This document shows positions 49,299-60,059 of a DNA stretch of 64,000 bases, in pieces. The stretch is taken from contig CM055100.1 of the NCBI GenBank assembly GCA_029204225.1, positions 65,044,550 through 65,108,549 on the forward strand, in the 5' to 3' direction. This DNA is from Diphasiastrum complanatum. Taxonomy: Eukaryota > Streptophyta > Lycopodiopsida > Lycopodiales > Lycopodiaceae. Position 1 is the stretch's first letter. Each line of letters begins with the position of its first letter. The translations under genes and the position numbers were made by a program. The notes beneath the pieces are model-generated. The model was not told the DNA's origin and did no database searches. It worked only from the letters and a program-made list of their open reading frames with translations.

Positions 49299-49880
49299 TC
49301 AGGGAGTTGTCAGAAACAGGTGGATAGGATGGGCATTCGTTACCAGTGTGTGCTTTGCGGCAATGAGGGCACCAAGTAGTGTCTCATCTATGATGTACCT
49401 AACCAGGCGGTAAGTGGCCAGAGGCATTGAGCTTTGTATAGACTTCAATGTATTTTGAAACTCTTTGGTGAGTTTCTCCATCTGCATTTGGTGTTGTTGA
49501 TTCTGCAATTCCATTTGCGACTTCCAAAGCTAATCCCGAGTGTCCTCGGTCACCTTTGATTCGTGGATAGCACAATGTGCTCTCCATTTCCTAGGATCTT
49601 CAACATCTGATCCCTCATCTTCTTCTCGAATGGCATCAAATATAGATGTCTTTAAAGACGTGTATTCATCATTGGATTTCACACCACATCTAATCCATTT
49701 TGAAAATCCGACTAAGAACTAGATGAGGAGCATGTTCTTGGTAGGATGCTCCTGTACTTGACTCTTGAGATGTTTGAAATGCTTAATGTAGTCTCGTACT
49801 TTTTCATCCTTTGTCATCTTGATATTACTTAATTTGACAAAGGGGCTTTCAATCAAATAAAACGGTTTGAAATGTTTGAT
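49299..49880 (-). pseudogene. Gypsy gag remnant
   Basis: Minus-strand frames read LQESFIKHFKPFYLIESPFV, KLSNIKMTKDEKVRDYIKHF and KHLKSQVQEHPTKN, which match the core of the Ty3/gypsy Gag (retrotransposon gag domain). Later in the same strand come KWRAHCAIHESK and MELQNQQHQMQMEKLTKEFQ, a coiled-coil-like tail. Stops and shifts present. Confidence 0.6.
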
Positions 49881-50374
49881 GAAGGACTCTTGCAGCGTAA
49901 TTTTGGCTTTTCGTTTCTGTGTTTTAATTTCAGGATCCTAAGCAAGCGACTACAGATCACAAATCATGACAGAATCAATCGAGAAGACGACACGACAAAG
50001 AAGAGGTGGAGAAGTAAACAAATTATATTTTTTGTTTTTTGTTTTTTAAAGAGTCGTTCAATGTCTCGCTCATTGGTAGCCTACCGCTCACCTTAGTCGC
50101 TATGTTCTGCTCATTGGCAGACTTTCATGCACAACTCTACTCTCTTCTATTTGTCTCACTCATCCTCTCTCTTTCGTGTTAATCAAAAAGTGTATTTACC
50201 TCCATTGTGTGGAGTTTACAAGATGGTTCATCAGAGAATTACAAGACAAGTTAATGCTAATCAACTAGTTAGTTATTCTCTGTTATCGCCGTCTCTTTCA
50301 GCTAAGTGTGAAGTACAATACACCACGCTCATCAAGCTGTTTGCCCTTCGTTTCATTTCGGTCCGTTTTCCGAG

Positions 50375-51255
50375 GTCTCTGAGAGAAGAAGATGATGATG
50401 AAGAATGAGAGCCGAACATGAGAAAGTACTGGCTAGGACAACAGTTAGAAATCATGTGAGCCTCATGGTGAATCCCAAGTGATGGAATGACCATGTAGGA
50501 GCTAGTATAAGTAGGCATTTGTATAAATGTTGTAGACCCCTCTTAAATAAAGAAGAGTGAGCCACCTTTTGATGTTGACCTCTAGTGGAGGAACTAATTA
50601 CATTTGTAATTTGCTAAATTGTGAAATTGCCACTTAGGCTCCACCTAGGCAACTCATTAGCTTATTTAAGTGCCCCCCTCTCTTGTGAGGGAGCTTTACT
50701 TGTAATGTCATTTACTCTTGTATTGAATAAAGAAGATCTTCCACAAGTTTTGGCATTCTTGGAGCTCCTTGTTCATGATGGCTTTCTTGAATGATTCCAT
50801 TATGATCATGCCCTTCCATCCCTTTGAGTATGGTTGTGGACTTAGATTAATTTTTTGCTTTCTTTTATCATGCATTGTGGAGTAGAGTGGATTAGAATTC
50901 TTGTTCTTGTTCTAGAGTAGAATCAATCTTTCAAGTAAACTGAATAGGCTAAAATTGTGGTTTAGATCCTGCATATTCCCTTACATTTCAGTTCTTGATG
51001 TTCTTGGGAAGTCCAAGAATCAAGAGATGAGTGTTTCTTGATCCTTGCACTTGTAGAGCTTGCTAATTAGTTTCTTGTGTCTTGTTCTTATTCTTAGTTT
51101 GATATTTCTAGATTAATCTAAATTTCAAGATCGATTTTAAAATGTTTTTACAGTAGGTAGAAGTAGGATCTGCATAGCATTCATCCGAGTTGCTGGTTGA
51201 ATCTAGATGAGCACTATTGACTTGCATGTTTCTTGAATGTGAGTGCTTTCACTAT
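50375..51255 (+). repeat. Interspersed repeat R2, copy 2
   Basis: Collinear with 42186-43070. Contains GCTTATTTAAGTGCC (TATA-like) and TGTATTGAATAAAGAAG (AATAAA) about 80 bp apart, as in an LTR promoter and polyadenylation region. No coding sequence or primer-binding site beside it. Confidence 0.75.
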
Positions 51256-52740
51256 TATCACAACTAAGAAAGGACAACAATCAGCAAATGAAAAAAGTGA
51301 AAATGAAGGCATGCCCTCGAGTATAGCATAACGAAACTAAAATCCACTGTACAAGCTAATTTCCTACCCATGTGGCTACTCGGCTATTCCAAGTAGCCGG
51401 CTACGGTCAGTGCCAAACTGATATGACGATAGTGGGTCACATCCTGATAACAACCAAATACAGTAAAGCTAATTAACTGTACACTAATTACATTATCACA
51501 TTTGAAGCTTATACTGATGAATCAAATCAAACTGATTTCTAACAAAAAGCTATCGCATTGAATAAAGCATTGACATCTTGATTACTCCATCTATAAACAA
51601 GTTGTAGATTGAGAATAGAAAAACATGTTGTTAGTATTGCGACCTTTACCTGTTCAACTAAGGGATTTCTAGCTTTTCTTGTTTAATGAATTTAATTTGT
51701 TGTGAAGTTTTTTGTGTATCATCATTTTATCTATGAATTTTTATAGTCTCTTCTTGCAAATTAAAATTTCAATGTACGTCTTTCTTGTTATGTGAGGTTG
51801 TGTTAAAAGAGTGGAAAAAATGTAGCAAGTCTTTTATAACATGTTCTTCTTTCTCCAAACGACATCAGAATCTTTGCGTTTGCATGTGGTTGAGGAGTTT
51901 CCACACTAAGTTTTTAACAAAGAAAGGTTTTTGACACTTGTGTCAATTGTTGAATGGTTTTCCTATCATGCTTGGGAAATGCAGCAAGACTAGGCCCACC
52001 AAAATCATCTCTCTCTTCATCCCTAACAATATTCAAGAGAAATTTACATGGTGAAAAAATGAATTGCACTATATCAACCAACTACGCTTCCAATAACAAA
52101 ATAAATTGTCATGTTGCAGCAATGTTTTTTTATGATAGGTCACTAGTTTTGAATCAAAATACCAACAATGTAAACAAAGAAACTACACTTCTAAAGAACA
52201 AGCGTTAAAATTTTATTGATTAATTTGCAGTTGATGTAATTCTACAATAGCTAACAGGGGATGATCAAATGCATGTCGCTAGCACACAATGATTTGCATG
52301 CACACGCTACCACATATGTAGCTTTAGATCATTTACTAAATAGAATCTCCACACAATCACAACAATCTTCAGAAAAAAAAATTATTAATGGAAAGCCATA
52401 AAAACTATTGTTGGAGACATGTTTTCTCATATTCAAGTGGTCTTCTTACTAATGTACTTATACTCTTCATGTCTTATACCTTCACCTCTTTCTCGCTTTT
52501 CTCTAGTGGAGCATACATTGAAATGCAAGCCCCTATATTTGCATAATCCATTAATATGTATACAAAAGCATGCCATCCCTTGTTGAGATATCTTGGCTTT
52601 TCACTTGGAGTTTTGGTTTCTAATAGGGATAGATTTGACTAGTAGATTTTGAGAAAAGTCTCTTCAAATGCAATACTTGCCTATGGACAACAACAATTTC
52701 CCAACCTGACTAATTGTAAGTGTATAGTCTCATTTTATTT
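51256..52740. other. Non-genic AT-rich stretch
   Basis: No recognised protein; open frame 51954-52208 matches nothing known. Confidence 0.4.
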
Positions 52741-52930
52741 TAAGTAGTAAACTTTATTGATGATATTGTGGCTTACAATGTAGGTGAGGCCAAGCATGTG
52801 ACTCACACTAGGACTGCATTGTCTACCTTGAGGAAAACAAAGTTGTTTGCTAATGAAAAAAAAGAGATAACTTTTCAAAAAAGCATTGAGCATCTAGGTC
52901 ATGTGTTAGAAGATTCGCATGTGACACCAT
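52741..52930 (+). pseudogene. Gypsy reverse transcriptase thumb fragment
   Basis: The plus strand reads FIDDIVAYNVGEAKHVTHTR, ALSTLRKTKLFANEKKEITF and QKSIEHLGHVLEDSHV. The first part is a decayed YxDD site (here FIDD) with the VYS following it reduced to AYN; the rest is the HL..V...L...KL-AN.KKC.F block and the LGHV motif of gypsy RT. A GA microsatellite (52947-52971) follows. Confidence 0.8.
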
Positions 52931-52946
52931 TTTGTAATCACTTTTT

Positions 52947-52971
52947 AGAGAGAGAGAGAGAGAGAGAGAGA
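52947..52971. repeat. (GA)n microsatellite
   Basis: About twelve GA units beside the gypsy RT fragment. Confidence 0.95.
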
Positions 52972-53249
52972 ATATCTCCTCCTTCCATTCTTGCTTGCTT
53001 GTGAAGCCATCCTATTTTCTTGTGTGTGATTGTTGTGGATGATGAATGCATGTCACTTTCTCTTCACTTGGACTATCTTATCAAAATACCACCACCAATT
53101 AGCTCCAATTTTTTTGCAGATTTAGATGCCAACTTTTAAATTGGAAAATTGGCATCATCCCATCCAAATTAAGGAGTCTTGAATGTTTGGATCCAACCAT
53201 TACTTGTCATACTATATTGTTCAAAAGATTATATCAAGCCATGCTAAAG

Positions 53250-53747
53250 CCTTCACCCTAGGATTGTCTTTTCCAAAAAAAATCTTCTTGCTAGTAATAG
53301 TGCATCTAAAAGCCTTACCATTAAGGATGCCCTCACGAGTCTATGTAAATTTAGCTCAGACTATCATCTTGACCAAGCCATTTTCTAACATCAGAAACTA
53401 TGTGATTGGAGTGAAGGGAATAATGTCAACGTTAATGAGTATCTTTAGTTCTCTAAGTTAATTTTCTTGAACTAAGCCATGGTAAAGCTCTTCAATTTTC
53501 TAAGATTATTTTTCTAAATAGTAATCGTAGTGAAAACTTTGAGACAACAATTTGGTGATTGGCACCACATTCAAAATATGGATGTAGACATTGAGCATAT
53601 CTTGGGAAGAAATGATATCACTTCTCGTGAAGTCAACATACCTGGTTATATTGCACTTCACTAGGATCTAGAAATAATCCTCACTGATATTATTATAGAT
53701 GAAGACTATCACTAGATTCTCAAAGGGGCCAATGAAGCTGATAAGAT
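53250..53747 (+). pseudogene. LINE-like coding remnant, left part
   Basis: One plus-strand frame with some stops reads LTIKDALTSLCKFSSDYHLD in its first half. Its last part is DIEHILGRNDITSREVNIPG, then ILKGANEADKI up to the copia insertion site. Without the insertion this frame continues at 59387. LINE reverse transcriptases have comparable segments ahead of their C-terminal finger, so I infer a LINE; the left part alone would not be recognisable. Confidence 0.45.
53743..53747. repeat. Left target-site duplication of copia G (AAGAT)
   Basis: AAGAT precedes the 5' LTR and is repeated at 59382-59386 after the 3' LTR. Confidence 0.93.
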
Positions 53748-54438
53748 TGTGAAAAATTGCCTACATTGGCAAATCTAGCCATGTAGAATATTGTACATTT
53801 TGTCAATATTGTTTGTTGGTTACTTCAATGGCCAAAGTGCCACTTGTACATACACACCTAAAGTAGGTTACCACGAGTCAAGAGGAGTGGTTGTGTCTAT
53901 TTGGTAGTGATTCCTACTTTGTAGGATCTAGACCATGATTTATGATGAGATTTGTACCTACCATGCACCTACCAAGCATGACTCTTGGATCTAGGCTAGG
54001 GTTTTCACATTAGGGCAAGAAAGTGGAGTCTACTTCCTTATAACATGCTGGATTTTCACCTAACTTTGCAAAGGAAGTGTGTTTTACTATGTATTCCCAT
54101 TCTCCATAGTGAGAAGATAGAAACTTTTTGGAGCCTCAAGGAGAAACTCGAGTTTCCTCTCATTGTATGGTGATTACTCTATTTTTCCAATGAAACCCAG
54201 CTTTGGCACTTTGTAAACACTGTCTACAGGCCGTACTACAGCCTTATTTCCACACGTGTGGAGTTGGATTATACTAATTGATCAATGCTTTGATTATCTC
54301 TACTTGTTTCCTATCAAGCTGCTAAACTAGATCTTGTTTTCTGATGACTAGTTTCTGATAGATTGTTTAACAAGCATACAATCACCTTATGGATCATTCA
54401 AAGATCCATTTATGGTCCTTAGTACTGTACTTTTCACA
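53748..54438 (+). repeat. Copia G 5' LTR, 691 bp
   Basis: Begins TGTGAAAAATTGCC and ends CTTTTCACA, a perfect 8-bp TGTGAAAA/TTTTCACA inverted pair. It contains CACACGTGTGGAG near 54252, a G-box-like palindrome. Confidence 0.96.
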
Positions 54439-54451
54439 TGGTATCAGAGCC
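54439..54451 (+). other. Primer-binding site of copia G
   Basis: TGGTATCAGAGCC directly follows the 5' LTR; complementary to the initiator tRNA-Met 3' end. Confidence 0.93.
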
Positions 54452-55057
54452 AAGTACAAGGCCATTGATCTGTGTTTGAATCTAATCCAGTTTTAGCAGG
54501 TTTTGGTGCAAAAAGCTAGTATTGGAAGGGTGAGCTGGTATCCAGGGATTTGATCCCAAACTTTTTCAGGATCAAAATCTGTACTATTCACACGTGTGGG
54601 CATCTCTGAACCAGCATTTAATAACCCATATTCATTGGATCATAGAAAATTCATCTGGTGTCAGTTTGATGTAATTTTTGGTGCAAATCCTAGGATAAGC
54701 TACCAAGATCACTTGCCATTGATTAGTTTTGAATTTGTTTCATGAAAACTAATTAATCTAGGCTGATTTCAGACCTTCTTAAAGTGGAAACCAGGTCTTG
54801 AAAGTACATCAAAGTGAATGAGAGAGATAGAGTCAGTTTTTGTCCAAGAATAGCCAAGATTGGCAAGATTTGCTTGAGTGTAGTTTTCATCTCATCTTAT
54901 CTTCATTCCAACTTGTGAGGGAGTGATAGAACTGTGATTACAAATCCATTTGTTGGATTAGAAGTCAACATTTGAGTGAAACACTGCAAGTTAGAAACCT
55001 TTGTGAGTTTCAGGTACAAACAAATCTATATCTTGTGTGTAGAATCTTGCTAGTAAG
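54452..55057 (+). other. Copia G leader (untranslated)
   Basis: About 600 bp between primer-binding site and the Gag start, without open frame. Expected to hold packaging signals; a CACACGTGTGG word recurs at 54591. Confidence 0.7.
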
Positions 55058-56224
55058 ATGGGATCAGTGGGAGCCTACCTTCTAGAAGCTAGTGAGAGGT
55101 TAAATTCTACCAATTATGCTATTTGGAAAGTGAGGATGGAGTCACTAATGGTGCTCCAGGATCTTTATGAGTTTCTAATAGATGATGAAGATGAACCTCT
55201 AGGTGCACAGGAATTAGTGAGATACAAGAAGAGGTCTAGGCTTGCACTTCACTGTATTAAGATGAATGTAAGCAATGATCTTTTAAGGGAAGTATCATCA
55301 TGTAAGAGTGCTAAAGAGGCTTGGGAATCTTTAAAATCTATCTACGAGTCTAGTAACACTTCGAGGGTTCTCATGCTTAGGAATCAGATTTTACAAAGCA
55401 TGAAGAGGAGTGATGAGAGTGCACAAGATTATGTGCTAAGAATCAAGTCTCTTAATAGGGAGTTAGCTTCCATTGGAGAGAAGATTCAAGATAGTGAGCT
55501 TGTTCAGATTGTCCTAAATGGTCTAGGGAGTGGCTTTACAAATTTGGTCCAAAGCTTTGCAATCCAAGACACTTTGCCTACTATAGAAAAGCTACACAGT
55601 GTATTAGTAGCTGAAGAGTGTAGGATGTTGCATACCAATGCAAGAATGAATGCTATTTCTCTGCAGGATGGTGATGAGAAAGCTAATTTCTCATTCAAAA
55701 GCAAGAAGAAGACCAATGGCAAGAAGAAGCACTTCAAGGAGACCAAGGAGGAGGATGAGGCTTCAAGCTCAAAGGGCAAGATCAAAGACAAGTCCAAGTA
55801 CAAATGTTTTTTCTGTGAAAAGAAAGGACATTTTGCATCAGAATGTCTCAAGAAGAAGAAGGCACAAGAGAGCAAACAAAGCAACATTGCACATCAGGAG
55901 GAAGAGGAGGATGAAGAGTCATCCTTGATGGTTTCCAACAAACCACCATCATCCAAGAGCAACACCAATGATTCTTGGTGGATTGATAGTGGGGCAAGTT
56001 CCCACATGACATATCAAAAGGACATATTCTCCACCTTACTTTCTTACAATGACTTACATAGATCAATCTATACTGCAAGTAGTCAAGAATGTAAGATAAG
56101 TGGAATAGGAACAATTCCCTTGTATGTGGGATCATCCAAAAGGATGAATTTAGATAATGTTCTTTATGTTCCTAAGTTAACCAAGAATTTGCTTAGTGTT
56201 GGCCAGTTAATGGATAATGGCTAA
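55058..56224 (+). CDS. Copia G Gag and protease (open frame, 388 aa)
   Basis: An open frame of 388 codons. Gag: LNSTNYAIWKVRMESLMVLQ near the start, the UBN2-like block AKEAWESLKSIYESSNTSRV, and a zinc knuckle CFFCEKKGHFASEC (about residues 249-262) preceded by a long Lys-rich stretch. Protease: SWWIDSGASSHMT with catalytic DSG at about residues 310-312, then VLYVPKLTKNLLSVGQLMDN. The frame ends at TAA where the family has a Leu codon (DGGLDV), so translation of pol would be cut here. The ATG fits the start of related copia Gag proteins. Confidence 0.93.
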   Translation: MGSVGAYLLEASERLNSTNYAIWKVRMESLMVLQDLYEFLIDDEDEPLGAQELVRYKKRSRLALHCIKMNVSNDLLREVSSCKSAKEAWESLKSIYESSNTSRVLMLRNQILQSMKRSDESAQDYVLRIKSLNRELASIGEKIQDSELVQIVLNGLGSGFTNLVQSFAIQDTLPTIEKLHSVLVAEECRMLHTNARMNAISLQDGDEKANFSFKSKKKTNGKKKHFKETKEEDEASSSKGKIKDKSKYKCFFCEKKGHFASECLKKKKAQESKQSNIAHQEEEEDEESSLMVSNKPPSSKSNTNDSWWIDSGASSHMTYQKDIFSTLLSYNDLHRSIYTASSQECKISGIGTIPLYVGSSKRMNLDNVLYVPKLTKNLLSVGQLMDNG

Positions 56225-56463
56225 GATGTACAATTTAAGCATGGAGTTTGTTCCATCCTTAGAAATGATGAATGTATAGCCAAAGGCTTTAAGCAAGGTA
56301 GATTGTTTAAGCTTCATGCTAATATTGCAGTGGAGAGTGTTAACTTGGCAAAGGTGGAGCTATCAAAGGTGGAACTGTGGCACAAAAGGTTGGGCCACCC
56401 CAACTACAAAGCAATGGAATCTATGGCTACAAAGGAGCTTGCAGTTGGACTCCCCAAGCATTA
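56225..56463 (+). pseudogene. Copia G protease tail and GAG-pre-integrase domain
   Basis: Continues in the frame of gag-protease after the TAA: DECIAKGFKQGRLFKLHANI, then ELWHKRLGHPNYKAMESMAT and LAVGLPKH, the HHCC pre-integrase region. It stops at TAG after LPKH, where the intact relative continues with LSKELQPCEAC. Confidence 0.88.
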
Positions 56464-56529
56464 GCTACTGTCCATACAACAACAGTACCCTACTATATTT
56501 CGCACGTATATACCTGAGAATAACAAATA
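56464..56529 (+). other. Unrelated filler at the integrase deletion
   Basis: About 65 bp (from TTAGCTACTGTCC to AATAACAAATA) replaces the roughly 120 residues of integrase core that hold both Asp residues and the Glu in copia A. It has no match to copia. Confidence 0.75.
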
Positions 56530-56804
56530 TTGATCTTTGTGAGTGTGCTAAGGCCTTAAGGCTAGATGCTTCTCTATCCAAACCATTTTCGGGTGAAGCA
56601 ATAACTTGTGCTAACTATTTGTGCAATAGATTGCCAAACCAAGCCATTGGAGGAATCACACCATTTGAAGCTCTATTTGGAGAGAAGCCCAATCTCAAAG
56701 ATCTCAAAGTTTTTGGATCCACTTGCTATGTACACCAATCCTTGGATAAGAGAAGGAAGGATGATGCAACATCCATCAAAGGCATCTTTGTGGGATATGG
56801 TTAG
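56530..56804 (+). pseudogene. Copia G integrase C-terminal part
   Basis: Resumes with LCECAKALRLDASLSKPFSG, EAITCANYLCNRLPNQAIGG, PFEALFGEKPNLKDLKVFGS and KGIFVGYG, then TAG. In the relative this Gln/Ser position continues SKGYRVF, which is present here after the stop. The DDE residues are absent. Confidence 0.9.
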
Positions 56805-57385
56805 AATAGCAAAGGTTATAGAGTCTTCAATCCCATCACTAGCAAGGTGATAGTGAGTAGGGATGTTATTTTTTATGAAGGACATGCTTGTGATTTGGAT
56901 GATAATGCTACTAATCATCTTGATGTCAAGGATCATGCTAGAATGGAGGAGGAGCTTCCAAGTGAAGAAGAACTTGAGGATCCACCTCAAGATGCAAGAA
57001 CTCCAAGAACTCCAAGAAGATCTACAAGGGCAAGATCCGAGCCATTGAGGCTCACCTATGATGGTCAAGGTGATCAAAGGGAAGGCTCATCATCTTTCAC
57101 ATCTTACACCTTTCTTACTTCAATGTTAGATGAGCCAACATGCTATGAAGATGCTTGTAAGTCTAAAAGTTGGATGGATGCTATGCAAGTAGAGTATGAT
57201 GCTCTTATTGAGAATCATACTTGGGATCTTGTGGATCTTCCTCAAGGGAAGAAACCTCTTGATTGCAAGTGGGTGTTTAGATTGAAGTATAATCAAGATG
57301 GATCAATAAGCAAGCATAAAGCTAGGCTTGTTGCCAAAGGTTTTTACAAACCAAAGGCATTGACTATGATGAGACTTTTGCTCCT
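56805..57385 (+). pseudogene. Copia G linker and RT N-terminus
   Basis: Frame 56847-57413 has VSRDVIFYEG, the repeated RTPRTPRRSTRARSEPLRLT linker, WMDAMQVEYDALIENHTWDL and CKWVFRLKYNQDGSISKHKA. A one-base shift near 57345, in the KGF-YKP stretch (normally KGFxQ), moves the remaining RT to the next frame. Confidence 0.9.
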
Positions 57386-58729
57386 GTGGCTAAGCTTGTT
57401 ACTGTCAGGTTGATCATTAGTCTTGCTACAACCTTCAATTGGGAGCTATTCCAACTTGACTTCACAAATGCATTCTTCAATGGTTATTTGGAGGAAGAGA
57501 TCTACATGAGGCAACCCGAGGGCTTCATCAAGGCAAAGCATGAAGGAAAGGTGTGCTTTTTGAAGAAGAGCCTTTATGGGCTCAAGCAAGCACCTAGAGC
57601 ATGGTACTCTAGGCTAAACTCTTTTCTCATTTCCATCAATTTTGTAATGAGTGCCTATGATCCATCATTGTATATAAGTTTTCATGATGGCATGATCATT
57701 ATTCCTGTTTTGTATGTAGATGACATTATCTTGAGTGGTAATGATCTAGATGGAATTAGAGATGTAAAAATTGCTTTAGCAAAAGAGTTTAAGATGGTAG
57801 ATCTCGGCCTATTGAGCTTCATTCTTGGAATAGAGGTTATTAGAGGATGTGATTTTAGCTTCATTTGTCAATCTAAATATGCTACATCCATCCTAGATAG
57901 ATTTGGAATGAAGAATTGTAAAGGCATTGAGACAACAATGGAGCAACATGTAAAAGCATGTATTGGTTGTGATGAAGCATCCTTTGAGGACATCACATTA
58001 TATAGAAGGCTTATTGGCTCCTTGATCTATTTAACTATAACTAGACCTGATCTTAGTTATAGTGTTGGAAAGTTAAGCCAATTCATGCAAAGTCCTCTAG
58101 TTTCACATTGGAAGATGGCCAAAAGAGTTCTTAGATACATTTCATTCACTAAGAATTTTGGTATTTTGTATAGAGGAACTAATCTTGGCTTAAGAGCCTA
58201 TAGTGACTCGGATTTTGCAGGTGACAAAGTTGATAGAAGATCAACAAGTGCCTTTGCCACCTTTCTATGTGATGGAGTAGTATCATGGCTTTCCAAAAAG
58301 CAAGATACCATCTCCCTATCTTCCACAGAATCCGAATACAAGGCCTTGACATCAACATGCAAGGAGGTCTTGTGGCTCAAAAGGCTATTGGTGGAGCTTC
58401 ATGTCATGGAGGAGGAGATCCCTATCATCTATTGTGACAACCAATCAGCCCAATCACTTGCAACTAATCCTACATTCCATGCAAGGAGCAAACACATCGA
58501 AATTGCTCATCATTTCGTGAGGGAAAAAGTGCAAGCTAAAGAGATCAAGCTCCAACACGTGCCATCATCAAGTTGCTTGGCTGATTTGTTTACTAAATCT
58601 TTACCTAAAGATTCATTTGTCAAGCTTAGATCTTCAATTGGAGTTATTGATAAAAGCATTGTGATCTCCAAGGCTAGATTTGAGGAGGAGTGTGAAAAAT
58701 TGCCTACATTGGCAAATCTAGCCATGTAG
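57386..58729 (+). CDS. Copia G reverse transcriptase core and RNase H (open frame, 447 aa)
   Basis: The longest open frame in the window. RT blocks are MAKLVTVRLIISLATTFNWE, FQLDFTNAFFNGYLEEEIYM and SLYGLKQAPRAWYSRLNSFL, then VLYVDDIILSGND with YVDD catalytic Asp pair, and FKMVDLGLLSFILGIEV. RNase H blocks are ITRPDLSYSVGKLSQFMQSP, the YSDSDFAGDKVDRRSTSAFA motif, SSTESEYKALTSTCKEVLWL and YCDNQSAQSLATNPTFHARS, then SSSCLADLFTKSLPKDSF. The frame runs 13 codons into the 3' LTR. All catalytic residues look intact. The listed start is simply the first Met after the frame break; the natural protein would be released from a longer polyprotein. Confidence 0.95.
   Translation: MAKLVTVRLIISLATTFNWELFQLDFTNAFFNGYLEEEIYMRQPEGFIKAKHEGKVCFLKKSLYGLKQAPRAWYSRLNSFLISINFVMSAYDPSLYISFHDGMIIIPVLYVDDIILSGNDLDGIRDVKIALAKEFKMVDLGLLSFILGIEVIRGCDFSFICQSKYATSILDRFGMKNCKGIETTMEQHVKACIGCDEASFEDITLYRRLIGSLIYLTITRPDLSYSVGKLSQFMQSPLVSHWKMAKRVLRYISFTKNFGILYRGTNLGLRAYSDSDFAGDKVDRRSTSAFATFLCDGVVSWLSKKQDTISLSSTESEYKALTSTCKEVLWLKRLLVELHVMEEEIPIIYCDNQSAQSLATNPTFHARSKHIEIAHHFVREKVQAKEIKLQHVPSSSCLADLFTKSLPKDSFVKLRSSIGVIDKSIVISKARFEEECEKLPTLANLAM
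58682..58690 (+). other. Polypurine tract of copia G
   Basis: GAGGAGGAG directly precedes the 3' LTR start TGTGAAAAATTG; it lies inside the RNase H open frame. Confidence 0.8.
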
Positions 58730-59381
58730 AATATTGTACATTTTGTCAATATTGTTTGTTGGTTACTTCAATGGTCAAAGTGCCACTTGTACATACACAC
58801 CTAAAGTAGGTTACCACGAGTCAAGAGGAGTGGTTGTGTCTATTTGGTAGTGATTCCTACTTTGTAGGATCTAGACCATGATTTATGATGAGATTTGTAC
58901 CTACCATGCACCTACCAAGCATGACTCTTGGATCTAGGCTAGGGTTTTCACATTAGGGCAAGAAAGTGGAGTCTACTTCCTTATTACATGCTGGATTTTC
59001 ACCTAGCTTTGCAAAGGAAGTGTGTTTTACTATGTATTCCCATTCTCCATAGTGAGAAGATAGAAACTTTTTGGAGCCTCAAGGAGAAACTCGAGTTTTC
59101 TCTCATTGTATGGTGATTACTCTATTTTTCCAATGAAACCCAGCTTTGGCACTTTGTAAACACTGTCTACAGGCCGTACTACAGCCTTATTTCCACACGT
59201 GTGGAGTTGGATTATACTAATTGATCAATGTTTTGATTGTCTCTACTTGTTTTCTATCAAGCTGCTAAACTAGATCTTGTTTTCTGATGACTAGTTTCTG
59301 ATAGATTGTTTAACAAACATACAATCACCTTATGGATCATTCAAAGATCCATTTATGGTCCTTAGTACTGTACTTTTTACA
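58691..59381 (+). repeat. Copia G 3' LTR, 691 bp
   Basis: Same length as the 5' LTR; nine substitutions and no indel. Its last bases are TTTTTACA (C-to-T against TTTTCACA of the 5' copy). Followed by AAGAT. Confidence 0.96.
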
Positions 59382-59386
59382 AAGAT
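59382..59386. repeat. Right target-site duplication of copia G (AAGAT)
   Basis: Repeats the 5 bp at 53743-53747. Confidence 0.93.
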
Positions 59387-59745
59387 CACTTACTATTATC
59401 TAAAAGCCATTAATGATAAGTATAACATTTTTGTCTAGCTCAATAACAAATGGAGATTTGATGACCATCCTAGTGCTTGGACAAAGAGAGTAGCTAGAGT
59501 AAGGTGTAGCTAGAGTAAGGAGTATCAAAAGTACCAAGTTCAAAGTGTTTACACTTAAAATACCTCAAACATCCCTTGCTTTGAAAGTTAACTATAGGAG
59601 AGATGTTAGTATAACATGTAAGGATTGTGAAATTGAGGTCAAATCCTTTCAACACTTGTTCTTTGACAATCATAATAACCTCTGGGTGAACAAAATTCAA
59701 TCCTTTAAGAGACATTTCCATTTACTATGGAATTTTCCATGATAC
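59387..59745 (+). pseudogene. LINE-like coding remnant, right part (zinc-finger region)
   Basis: Continues the frame of 53250-53747: NKWRFDDHPSAWTKRV just after the junction. Then, after a shift, KFKVFTLKIPQTSLALKVNY and RRDVSITCKDCEIEVKSFQH followed by LFFDNH. The C-x2-C ... H-x4-H arrangement after a short basic region is that of the zf-RVT finger at the end of plant LINE reverse transcriptases. Two TAG codons stand where Gln would fit. Confidence 0.55.
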
Positions 59746-60059
59746 AGGCTTCAATGTGCATAAATGATGTAGTTATGGGACTTGGTAGAATGCTAATACT
59801 TTGGAAAATCTTGAAAGAAATGCAAGAGGATTTGGTCATGAAAGGGTAAATGTCAACAATAGCTCTATGTTGATAGTAGTTGATACAACTTTTGCATATT
59901 AGTATTTGATAGTCATACTAATATTTTGCAAAATAGTATGACTAGATGCTAGCATGAAGACACCTCTTCTAGGGGTTTTGGTTTGTTATTGCTACACTTT
60001 GTACCTTTGTAAAATGTTCACTTTTGCGAGAAAAATTCATTTTGACAAGGATTTGACTT
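59746..60059. other. Non-coding gap
   Basis: Short AT-rich stretch with a partial duplication of ATACTAATATTTTGCAAAATAG-like words near 59915-59940. No gene recognised. Confidence 0.4.

Larger units (their letters stand above)
53748..59381 (+). mobile_element. Copia G: structurally complete LTR retrotransposon, 5634 bp
   Basis: Two LTRs of 691 bp each, target duplication AAGAT, primer-binding site, gag, protease, partial integrase, RT, RNase H and a polypurine tract in the right order. The LTRs differ at 9 positions (about 98.7 percent identical), 8 of them transitions, so the insertion is recent compared with the other copies here. The integrase catalytic core is deleted and pol has stops, so it cannot act on its own. 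It interrupts an older coding-like sequence. Confidence 0.96.
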